Source: Phytomonas francai (lineage: Eukaryota; Euglenozoa; Kinetoplastea; Trypanosomatida; Trypanosomatidae). From it: a stretch of DNA of 64,000 bases. The translations under genes were made by a program, and so were the position numbers. The DNA is taken from NCBI GenBank assembly GCA_001766655.1, contig MJCC01000018.1, forward strand, positions 1-64,000, given 5' to 3'. The first letter of the stretch is position 1; the number at the start of each line of letters is the position of its first letter. The notes beneath the pieces are model-generated. The model worked only from the letters and a program-made list of their open reading frames with translations, was not told the DNA's origin and did not search any database. This document shows positions 1 through 9,880 of this stretch, piece after piece.

Positions 1-44
1 GAACGGCTTCGAAATATCGCTGTCCCATGTCCCCATCACGATCT

Positions 45-650
45 TCACATGCATTCACCTTCTGCAACACGGCTTAGTGCCTCACCCGGTGTTGGAATAC
101 AATATGCTACAGACGCAGACACCATGCACCACAGTTTCCACGCATTCCGTGTCCTATCCATCGAGGGAGAGAGGGGTGCGAACACGCGCCCCAGGCTGCA
201 TGAGGAGGAGGGGGGGTCGCACAGGCGCGAGAACGCGCTCCGGAGACCAAGGTGTCCCATGTCGTCCGCACTCGCGACCTGCACACTGGCATCGCAGCGG
301 TCGGCCATAAAGTGGCGCGAGAACGCATACGCAGAGTTCCGCCGCCCGCGCAAGTAAAAGAAGACCACATCGAGGCACTGCGCGTGCCACAGATCCCATG
401 GGGACTCATACCGCTTGCTCACCGAGTACCCGCCGCCGATGCCGTCCTACCCGTTCCGCTTGCGCTGCGCGGGGACAATCGGAAAGTGGTCCGTCACGAG
501 GGCGACACGCGACGCGTTCGGGAGCCCGTCGGGCGCCAGTCGGGCGAGCTGCTGCTGCACCGTCCGTGGCTCCACGTGGGCGTGTGCTTCGCGATAAAGA
601 GGTGCCCACTAAACGACTTGGGGCCCTCGTCTGGGGGCCTCCAGCTGAGT
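45..650 (-). pseudogene. GC-rich broken open frame, unidentified
   Basis: About 200 codons read in one minus-strand frame from 650 to 45, interrupted only by TAG at 609-611 and TAG at 447-449. The part after the second stop (125 codons) looks protein-like, with stretches such as SKRYESPWDLWHAQC, and ends at a TGA. The region is much richer in G and C than the AT-rich DNA that follows, which fits former coding sequence, but GC-rich DNA also keeps frames open by chance. I do not recognise the family. A start cannot be placed. The strand agrees with the rest of the left arm. Confidence 0.35.
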
Positions 651-1377
651 GAATTAAAACGAAAAAGAAGAAGAGAAAGAGAAAGAGAAAGAGAAAGAGG
701 AAAGAGTTTGGTATAAAGTAGTGAGAAATCCGCGGTCGGGCCCTGCTAGTTCGTGACCCAGCGCTACTGGTAGGTGCATGTGTTTTATTTTAAGAATTGA
801 ATCATTTACCAGGGTTAGGAAAAGAAAAAGATATCCTTCTGTGAGGATTTTTTCCTGAGTGTTATTGCATCAGTAAATGCGTTTAGATGGAAAAGATTTG
901 TGGTACCATACAATGGATGGTTAATACTGACAAACAATTGCGATGATGTCATAAAGAAGTAAGAGTCTGTACCAATCACTGAAAACTTGAAAAGAATCGG
1001 ATAAGTTAATTTTATACGAGGTCCAATAAGCACCTCCCGTGTTTCTTCTAGATGGCTTACCTTTTCACTACTGGTTAACCTATTGTCTAATGCTGCCCGC
1101 CTATAGGGAGAATCGCGTGCAGCATTGACGGAATTGGATTTGGAAGAATTATATCAAAATATGGGATTTATAAGCATATCAAATTGTTTATCAAAAATAA
1201 TTATCAGCCCCACTAGTATTTCGAATAATGAAAAAAAAAAACATCCATGGATAACCAAACCCCATGGCAGGGAATAGATCACTGCAGATTTCGTCCATGG
1301 GAAAAAAATAAATACGTATAATATAAAAAAAAAGCATTTGTCTTCGAGTTTACAGATGTAAACACATATGGGTGTAG
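651..1377. other. Intergenic, AT-rich, with a GAAAGA tract
   Basis: A purine tract of GAAAGA units lies at about 661-705. The rest is AT-rich with A runs near 1230 and 1327. A 72-codon minus-strand frame at 815-1033 has no recognisable content and is not called. No gene seen. Confidence 0.6.
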
Positions 1378-3447
1378 CTATTCGGTACTGCAAGCATCCT
1401 TGACTGCCTTCCACACCACATTATCTTCAATTCGATCTTTTGGTCTTGCTTTGCCTTTGGCAAGTCTTTCCTTTAACGATTTCATCGCAGCCAAAGCATC
1501 CGGGTTAGCATTTACCAGCTTCATGGTAAAAGTCTTAGCGTATGAGGTATTGTTTAAGCACACCTCAAGGTAAGCTTTGGCCGTTCTTAAAATGTACTGG
1601 TCAATCTCAGGAGGCACCAACCTTGGCTTCCCTGTAAGATATGCTGCCTCATAATGATACCGAGCCCATTGCTTCTTTGCGCCTTTCTCCCAATTAATAA
1701 GATTTGTAATCTTCGTTGCGAATTCAGGATCTACACATCTCACATATTCAGAACTGCAAAGCTCTTTCAGAATGCCAGTGACGATAACTTGCTTTGGAGT
1801 CCCTGCAGGATTTGACCCCATACGCATAACGATGTCCTTATTAATTGGAGGCAATACTGTCAAATCAATGTCGTCTGGCAATCTATTTATAGGATGCACA
1901 CCAGCTGAAGAGAGAATCACCTTTGTGTTAAACCAACGCGTGACCATATGTACAACACGCACTTCGTCTGGGGCCTGAGGATCAAGGCCCAAACTCCTCA
2001 TGCATTTTTCCATATATTCTAATGCTTCGGTCTTCGATTTCCCAGTGTGATGATTGGTCTTCCACCATTGGGCCTTTGCAGTATACACCAGGAGCATTAC
2101 ATCCTGAATCAGATCGTTGGTGTTGAGCTGCTCGACCGTTTCGTTGAATCCGTTGTTAAAATCATGCCTCAGATCTCTGCAACAGCTCTCCTCCCTTAGA
2201 TATGGATACTTATGGAGAAAGAGACACGCACACACTGCCATCTTCTTGAGCTTCCTCGATGTTTTCTCACCAAACCATATCTCCCTTATCAACTTCCCTT
2301 TTCTGAATTTTCCTGAAGCATCAAATGGCATCTTTTGAATGTCATACTCGATCACATCTGAAAAGACTGACATGCCTACTTGTTTGACTCCATGGTTAAA
2401 CGAGTCATCCAAATAAGATGGTAGTTCTGGTATCTGCTTCTGATCAAGTGCCTTTGTGAAAGGAGGGCTGGCTTCCTGTTCATCATCCCGACTTAGGTTA
2501 CGACATGCCAGCTGCTTAGTGGACGGAGGCGAACTTGTGACCACCTGTGTATCGCTTGGTTCTTTGGCTGTCAGATGAATAAGAGGCTGCGGTATAGGGG
2601 CCTGAGGCCGCTGTGTTTGCATCAAGTACTGCTGCATCTGATTCAGTTGTTGAGCCATCTCACTCCGGAATTTCTCCATCTCTGCCTTGAACGCCTCAAA
2701 CTCGGAGGCTGCCGGCTGCAGTTTGTTGTCGGTGACAGGAAGCCTGTTCTTGCCGCTGATGGTCTCCACGCTGACAGTCCGCATGTCCTGCTCAAGCTTT
2801 AAGAAATCCTCCGTTGACACATCGGTCCCACCACCTTCCAAGGCTTGCGTCAAACGACTGAATATCTTATTGTTTAACTCGGTCATGTGGGCCGGGAAGA
2901 GTGGGATCATAAGGTTGGCAATATAATCGCCCTTGTTGTCCTGCTCCAGGGGGGGGAACTCATCGTGGACCGCCCAGTTATGCAAAAGGGTCCGCTCCCG
3001 TTTGTCGTCCATAAGGAGAAGGTGAGCAAGATACCCCACCCTGACAGTGATATCCTCCGTACCAAACAAGAGGTGCTGCAAAACCAAAGACTCGATGGGG
3101 GTCATGGAGCCATCGTGTGCTTTCGCGTTATAGCAACCCCTCAGTGCCCTCATGGTTTTTTCTCTGTTTTGTGGGCACAAAGATTCAAGAACCTGTTTCC
3201 TTGATGTTTGTAGTCGTCGGGCCTCACTTTTCCACGGTTCAATGCGTTCCCCCAGAGTATCAAGCTCCTGCTCCGTCAGTTTAACACCCTCTCGAGAAGA
3301 CTCGCTCCCTGGTTCCAACGAAAGAAACTTGTCCAGAAGGTCTGCCTTAAATTGATCTGCCAACTCCTGCTTAATAAGCCCAATTTCAACGAACCTTTCC
3401 AATCTGGATAAATTTTTCAGAAGCTCTGGGCTTAGATCGGGCTCCAT
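1378..3447 (-). CDS. 689-residue coiled-coil protein, possibly gag-like
   Basis: Complete ATG-to-TAG frame of 689 residues. Residues 1-240 are mostly helical and charged. Residues 245-280 look like a short coiled coil (EFEAFKAEMEKFRSEMAQQL), followed by a Pro/Ser/Gln linker at 281-345 and a compact C-terminal region at 350-650 rich in aromatic and basic residues (TKITNLINWEKGAKKQW at 578-594). There is no signal peptide, membrane segment or zinc knuckle. The helical domain, coiled coil, linker and basic domain arrangement resembles gag-like first ORFs of tyrosine-recombinase retroelements of the VIPER/TATE group in trypanosomatids. That is inference from architecture and a vague resemblance, not a match. 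No recombinase or reverse transcriptase frame lies beside it. The alternative is a lineage-specific cellular protein. Confidence 0.8.
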   Translation of the reverse strand: MEPDLSPELLKNLSRLERFVEIGLIKQELADQFKADLLDKFLSLEPGSESSREGVKLTEQELDTLGERIEPWKSEARRLQTSRKQVLESLCPQNREKTMRALRGCYNAKAHDGSMTPIESLVLQHLLFGTEDITVRVGYLAHLLLMDDKRERTLLHNWAVHDEFPPLEQDNKGDYIANLMIPLFPAHMTELNNKIFSRLTQALEGGGTDVSTEDFLKLEQDMRTVSVETISGKNRLPVTDNKLQPAASEFEAFKAEMEKFRSEMAQQLNQMQQYLMQTQRPQAPIPQPLIHLTAKEPSDTQVVTSSPPSTKQLACRNLSRDDEQEASPPFTKALDQKQIPELPSYLDDSFNHGVKQVGMSVFSDVIEYDIQKMPFDASGKFRKGKLIREIWFGEKTSRKLKKMAVCACLFLHKYPYLREESCCRDLRHDFNNGFNETVEQLNTNDLIQDVMLLVYTAKAQWWKTNHHTGKSKTEALEYMEKCMRSLGLDPQAPDEVRVVHMVTRWFNTKVILSSAGVHPINRLPDDIDLTVLPPINKDIVMRMGSNPAGTPKQVIVTGILKELCSSEYVRCVDPEFATKITNLINWEKGAKKQWARYHYEAAYLTGKPRLVPPEIDQYILRTAKAYLEVCLNNTSYAKTFTMKLVNANPDALAAMKSLKERLAKGKARPKDRIEDNVVWKAVKDACSTE

Positions 3448-5141
3448 TTAAGGGAAAAGAAGTGGATGTAGCGAATGTATTTAAAAAGGAAGACTTTGTG
3501 AACGAAAAAAAGAAAGTATAAAATTTCTTTCTTTCGAACTAAAAGTTGTAGAGAAATCAGGAAAGGCCATTTATAGATACCTCAAAGGTCTGTCTATAAA
3601 TATACTATGAAATAAGCCGCCTCAACACCACCTGTTTACTTGTTCGCCCATTGTTTATCTATGGGGGTGATATCGCTTTACGATTGGCTTTCAATCTGGT
3701 AGCTTCACCCCTAACCCGAAATAGAACCCGTTCCAGCTCCTGTCCTCCGCTTCATGCCCCGCATCCCATCCCCACCTCCTTTTCGACGCCTCCTCCTCAC
3801 GTCCTTTCCCTTGCTGCAAGCTGCGCACGGGCGGTGTCACGGTGCGCATGCCCTCTGCATGCCTCTCCACTTGCAAAAAGAGCAGGGAATCCCAACCAAC
3901 GGGATTGCAGTACGGTACCAGAGACTCGAACACGGTGGGCGCAAGGATGTGACCTGGTGCGAGACTAGTGTTACTCCGTGGTACACCGACTAGGGCGCAT
4001 TGGAGTGTCTCAAATGCGTGCAAAGCACATGCACACCTTGCCTAACGGAGAATACCTTTTTATTGCTAAAAAAAGATACCTTGTCTATACACCTATCACC
4101 GATAAAAAGAAGGGGGAGGGTTTGTATATTAGGAAAACGAAAAAGAAATGTATAATGTAGTGGTTAGTCCATGTTGGTGCCAGCCAGACAAAATAAAGAA
4201 TGCATGTTTGATTGTCAATGAGTGGGAAAAAAGAGACATTTATGATTAAAAACAATAGCAATTTCTAGGGAAACTGGCATTTTTTTAATTTGCTGGATTT
4301 ATCCGCCCTTTTTCCCCGTTTTTTATCTTCTGCGGTATGAAGACTATCGAATACATCCGAAGCTTCATTAAGAATATTTGGTTTTCAAAAAAAAAACGGT
4401 AAAGCAATCAATATATTATCTCTGAAACATGTTTTTAAAAAGATGTGAATTACAGACACTACTAAAAAATGTGAAACAGTGCATAATACTACGTTTTGAA
4501 AACGTGAACTACCATCCCTTCAATACCGGTGCAAGGCATTATACCAGCGTCCTACGGCATATAAAAAGATTGATAAACTGAGGAAGCTGTACGCCAAGTA
4601 CCATATATACGTGTGGACATACAGCAACTCCTTTAGGATCAAGATAGAGGATTCAAAGAAGCATTTAATTCGTGAGAAGAGATTAGTAAAAATCTCCTTT
4701 GATTGAACAGTATTCGATACAAGACACATTTTCTATATCCCTTTATTTAGAACGATAATAGCATCTGCACATGAATGGATTAAATTATCCGTGTGGAGAT
4801 GCGTGTTATTGTTTTATGGATGAAACTACTGGCTACACCCAGGTAAGATTCAGGGATAGCCTCCTCTGTAGAAAGATACCCTGTAGAAAACGTCAGAGTG
4901 AATGAGTAAAATGAAAAAGAAAAAAATATTAACATGGATGTATGATTGGATATTCGTACAAATAGTGGAAGGGCGGTATAAAATTTAGAATTCATGTAGA
5001 TATTCTCTTTTTATGATCTAGCAAAAATATTTTCGCCTACTCAGAACTTTTAACATTTTTACATCAATGGAAAATTTCGGGGTCTAGAGAGTGCTACAAA
5101 GGGAGATGTCCTGGCGTACATGCTAGTGAGAGGTAACCACG
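3448..5141. other. Gene-poor interval, possible degraded coding patch
   Basis: A GC-richer patch at about 3690-4020 holds a 110-codon minus-strand frame with no recognisable domain and may be a decayed gene. The remainder is AT-rich with A runs near 4062 and 4387. Small minus-strand frames at 4520-4729 and 4780-4995 are rich in Leu, Phe and Ser and look like chance. No credible gene. Confidence 0.5.
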
Positions 5142-6554
5142 TCAAAGATTCCTTACCCTGCTAGCAATTCCTCCAAATGGGAAGCTGCATTTGGCATGGT
5201 AAGACTCTCGAAGGATGGTGTTGCTCGTTGAGAGAAAAAACGACGCGAGTTTCAGGTACCGCATCAACTGCTCTTTTATCGTTGATTTGTACACCATCGA
5301 CACGAGCCACGGCGCACTGATAGCGCTCAACTCCATTTCTATCACTTTAGACGCACTCATAGGGCTCGATGCATGAAAAATCACTGGAAACGTACGACAC
5401 AGCTTGTCGTTGAGTCCGTCAATGCGCCGTAGCTTGGGAGCAAAGAACGGAAGCGTGAGGGTGGTAATAATGTGGGTCTTATCCGTAGACCTTCTCCCGC
5501 CAACCCACCTGGGCACCGCCAGTTGTGTGCAAATCCCTTCACCGTGTGCAGCGTATGCTCGCCTATAAAGGTTGTCTACAAAGCGACTCATACTTTGGAG
5601 ATCTGTTATACTATGTGCGTGAGGGTATGTGGAACCATTTACTAGGAGGTACATCGCCCAGCGCCCATCGTGCAGTTCGTATAGGTGAAAGAAATTCGAC
5701 CTAAAAAGAGACGAAAGTACATTAGCGTGGTCTAAACTGAGGAATCCTGCACATACACCGTAGGGAGAGCGCACTGCCTGCCGTTGATTCGACGGCATCG
5801 AGAAAACGTCCTCTCGGACCTCCCATTCCAAGAGATTCAAGTACAGCGCTGTAGAAGCGGACTGATCGCAGTCCCATATTTTCCGAGCATTGAATCTTGC
5901 AAATTGTGTTTCTGTCAAATTGACAGCCTTTGGAAAGAACACCTTGCACGCCCACGCACGAGCAATCACAACACCCGTGTTGAGATAATGTTGCGGCTAT
6001 AAGTCAATGGGAAAGATGAGCCCGTGCTCTGGGTTCGTGCCAGCATACTTCAGCACTTGTTCATAAACAGCCCTAACCGCAACTTCGCAATACAATATGC
6101 TGTGGAATACGTTTGGTGCACTACAATCACTTTCTGAGCTAAATAGAACCGGCGCCATCGCACGGCCCTGCCGCACAGCCAGCCCGTTCAGCTCCTCCGG
6201 TCTCGCGGCGGACTGCTCAATGAAATGGTCGAGAAACGGATCAAGGTCTACGTCCGTAAAAACCGTGTCGGAATCTATTAGAATGGCCACGTCCTCTGGA
6301 TTCAGTTCGGCGTTCTCGATGGCTCTCTCCAAAAAGTCGAACTTGGACAGAAACCCATGATACGGCATATCATAGCCAGCCACCACCACAGGCAGCCCAC
6401 TCAGCTAGGCTGAACCCACGAAATAGCAAAGGGCGTCATCAACATTATTACTCACGACAAAAATAATCACACGAGGCCCAGCAGTGGAGCGAACAAACAT
6501 GTCCGGCGTGCCACCATGAGGAAACTCCAAGTTCAAAATGGGGTCCAATTCGAA
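5142..6554 (-). pseudogene. Broken PLOD/ESAG3-type glycosyltransferase gene
   Basis: One minus-strand frame of about 470 codons runs from 6554 to 5142 with TAG at 6405-6407 and TAG at 5997-5999. Two TGA codons at 6555-6560 cut off the 5' end. Reading across the stops gives an ordered set of glycosyltransferase hallmarks: a DxD-type motif (AILIDSDTVFTDVD), PVLFSSESDC, a LNTG segment just after the second stop, a DCDQ segment, and a late FHAS segment. This order (DxD, FSAE-C, LNSG, DDQ, H-x-N/S) is typical of the GT domain of procollagen lysyl hydroxylases and of trypanosomatid ESAG3-like proteins. If whole it would act in the secretory pathway; as it stands it is a pseudogene. Nearby complete genes end in TAG, so codon reassignment is unlikely. 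Confidence 0.7.
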
Positions 6555-7558
6555 TCATCAGCATAGTATATGCAAAGAACTATGAAAAGCGTTCTCCGGA
6601 GACGACCACACAAAATATTCCGTTGTGGGAATTTTTGTGGACAGGCTACCGGTAATGTCATTCTTTTAATCTCATTTATTAAGAACCTTTCAACCGGTCA
6701 GGTCAAGATAATTTTCAACGAGATGCAAGTAATGTGAGTTACCGCTACGCCAACATTGATCCAAGTCTGTCGAAAGGAAAAAGAAAGGGACGAAAATAGA
6801 AGAAGGTTATGGTACAGATTAGGAAAACAGGAAAAATACACCGTGCATCGGCCATGAATCTTTTTTTTTTATTATTGGATCACGTAACAGTCTCGCATCC
6901 TAGAATCAGTCAACTTTTCACGCCTGGCTTCATAAAAAGTTCATTCCGAGAGGCTCCGTTCGTGGTAAAGAACTCCCCATTTTCGGCTTCACCCATCGTG
7001 CAATGCCATCGCACGCAGCCACTCCTCTCAGAGCGATCCTGAACAAGGGTTCTCCTTCCAGAAGAAGACAGAAATAGGGGGACAGGTTGCGCAAGTTAGC
7101 GAATACGAGAAGACACACCTCTGCCAAGTGCCCAAAACACCCCTGGCCCAGTCAGTAGAAGGAGTCATGATTATCCAACTCGTAGCGAGCAGAAACCGTG
7201 GTGCTCAAGTACAGCAACCTGTCCCATAAAGTGGCAAAGATCACCCAGAAAGTGCTTAAACTGTGTGCATGTATCTTGCCGAACACGTTGCGATCCTCTC
7301 TTCTTTGAAACACATCCCTAGTAGGGTGTAGAAACGGAGTGGTCTAAATTGAATCTCGTGAGCGGAAAATGTTGCCAGATAAAACTGGCAAACATCAGCC
7401 TCCATGGCTCCATCCTCATGTAGGTTTTGCATCGATTGTGCTCATCGGGGCAACCTTTTCTTACCCCTCCCTCCCTCCTCAGGACTCTGTATGTGAACCG
7501 TTTGCGGTGGTCATTGCCCCGCTTCGCAATTCATGGAGTAGTAAGACTGCACACACTT

Positions 7559-7582
7559 GATCTCTCTCTCTCACTCTCTCTC
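7559..7582. repeat. CT dinucleotide tract
   Basis: Nearly perfect CT microsatellite with one CA interruption, inside the gene-poor interval. Confidence 0.8.
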
Positions 7583-8367
7583 TTTCCCTTCGGTTCAAAA
7601 GTGCTGAAACCAAATGGAAGAAGCAACGCAAACCGATTTCCATCATGACTCACCAAACGACCATGCAAGGAGGTTACCATCTGTTTTGTCCAGTAGCCTC
7701 AGGTATCATCCAATGCCAGGGAACAGGCAAGTGTTGCAGGCTCACGCGTCGTGGTATCCTTGTCGACGGCTTTACAACCCGTCATGTCAACAACCTGTGA
7801 AGGCGACCGTCAGCCATTTCATAAGAAGGCTAGGTAAACAGCATCTCCCTGAATACGCTTGGACAGCAAGGCCCGCTCAGAGTCAGTTTCCATAAAATGC
7901 TTCGAAAAAAACGAGGGGAGGGAGGGGGGAGGGGCAGCATCAAATTCAATTGATACCTAGTTTCCTCTCAAAAAGTCCATAATAGAGTGTTTGAGTGGGA
8001 AAAAGTGTTACCACATCTTCTCTGCGCTTTACTCAGTTCTAATACCCAACCCCCCTCGATCAGGTACATACGACACCATTTGATGGCCTTTTTTTCCAAG
8101 ACTGTGGAAAAAGATGCATAAGGACAAAATGCAGTGGATAATGCTTGCAATCAGTGGCATCCGTCTGGCCTTCAAAGCTTGCAGGTGGTGTCTCCATTGT
8201 GTGAACCGGACTCACACAGGTTGAAGAGTTTGAATATGCACGATCCTTACGGTAATCCTTTTTGTTTCCAGAAAGAATTCAAGCGGGATCAACGCCTTGT
8301 CAATGGGGAAAGGCTCAGCTTTTTTATCTTACACCACGCTTCCATTTCAAGCAAGCACCCCTCCCCC

Positions 8368-8390
8368 CTCTCTCTCTCTCTCTCTCTCCC
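8368..8390. repeat. CT dinucleotide tract
   Basis: Uninterrupted CT repeat of about 11 units following a C run. On the plus strand it would resemble a splice-acceptor polypyrimidine tract, but no gene follows on that strand. Confidence 0.8.
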
Positions 8391-9880
8391 TATCCTGGTT
8401 CCGAGGGTGTGGCCTATTGTAGCACCGGTCATGAATGTAAAATACTTTTCCCTTTTTGGTTTCTCCTTTGATGATGTCCAACCTTTATTCTGTCGTTCAC
8501 CTCTTTCATTTATTGTGCCTTTACTTTCCGACTTTCACTACGTGATGAGACATTGGGATGCTCCAAATTACGAGTGGCCTAAATGTGCCTATCCCTCTCC
8601 CCTCCCCTCCCCCCCATCCACCTAATGACTGCGACCCTTCATACCATGCCATAATGTCGAAAATTCGCATACCGCTGTGGCACTCCCCCAAGACCTATTC
8701 CTTCATGATATTTGGATCTTAGTGTAGTGGGGCTGCATAATTTATTCTAGATGGACCAGCACTCAAGTAATTGTTTTAAATAATCACAAAGCCCAATATT
8801 TGTCGTTTAATTGACATAAAAAGGGTAGATCGATACCCTGTCGATGCGCTACTTCTCCCATTTAAGTTGGAAAATAGATATGCGTGTACATCTTTAATTC
8901 CGGAAACTCCTAGCGCTACACAATTGTTGATGTAAACTAGGTTTAAAATTATCTTTGAGGCCACTCATTTCGTATGCTTATTAGTTTCTTTCAGCGTTAA
9001 AAATATTAAAAAAATAAGTTGAGAGAAATGAGGTACCTTCGAGTGCTTATTATAAATCTTGATAATCCACATCCTATCCTTTTTTATGTTTTATGGAATG
9101 CCTTAATATTTTTTCACGGATTCCTGCATACACATGCACACACAAAAATAACCACTCTAGTACCTTTTACTGTTTTCACTTCCAAACATCATGACTTACG
9201 GTTTACCCTAGCTTTTCCAAGCTCTCAGTATGAATTCACAGTGCAAATACCCTCTTTTCACCTTTTTTGATCAATAGGATCATATAAATAAATAAAACAG
9301 GCTCAGCACACACGCACCTAATAATTCCCAATTGCTAGTTTGTAAAAAAAATGTCTCGGTACTATTTATTTGATTAAATAGCTTATGTTTTTTTAAAAAA
9401 AAAAATTATAATTGGTATGTGTATGGTCTTCGCCCACGAACACAGCTCAGTGTAAAAAAAAGCTTGTTCTAGGTCTCTCATTACCCCACATATTAGTCAA
9501 AAACCTTCTTGTAAAGAAGGCCCTTTTTTGATCGACTCAGTGAACGCTCATAAAAATATGTTAAGTATAAGGTGCTAAAGTTCAAAGAATCTCACGATCA
9601 CAACGTAAAGGGTGATCCCACAGAGCTGTTGAATCGCACCATTTTAAACGCGAATTCAACAGGTGAGCATTGAGGTATTTTTTAAACGTCAATTATATCG
9701 CAAACAAGAATGTTAATAATACTAGGGCAGAAGCTTTTGGTATTTATTATCTTTTTGTTAGGGAAAAAATACTTTGAAATTTACAAGATCATGCCAAATG
9801 TTTACAAATTATACGGATTAAAAAGGGCAAATAAAATTCTCTTATTGATAACTTCAGCGCTCCTATATTCCGTTTGAGTC

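Larger units (their letters stand above)
6555..9880. other. Long gene-poor interval with decayed fragments
   Basis: More than 3 kb without a credible gene. Minus-strand open stretches at about 6930-7316 (one TGA at 7152-7154) and 7968-8150 may be remnants of dead genes but match nothing I know. CT-rich tracts occur at 7559-7582 and 8368-8390, a G-rich tract near 7913-7933, and C-rich tracts near 8598-8622. The last 1.2 kb (8650-9880) is AT-rich and featureless apart from A/T runs. The 163-codon plus-strand frame at 8134-8625 runs through the CT repeat and is not called. Confidence 0.5.

Noticed and set aside
252..716. 154-codon plus-strand frame at the left edge
   Set aside because: It passes through the GAAAGA tract (KRKRRRERERERERG) and opposes the broken minus-strand frame.
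45..6554. Reassignment of TAG to a sense codon
   Set aside because: Complete genes at 1378-3447 and 9881-12838 end in TAG with non-coding sequence after it.
8134..8625. 163-codon plus-strand frame
   Set aside because: It translates a CT repeat (SLSLSL) and lies on the non-coding strand of the left arm.
9504..9526. Seven-bp hairpin followed by CCC and six T, like a bacterial terminator
   Set aside because: The DNA is from a eukaryote with polycistronic Pol II transcription; no such terminators are expected.
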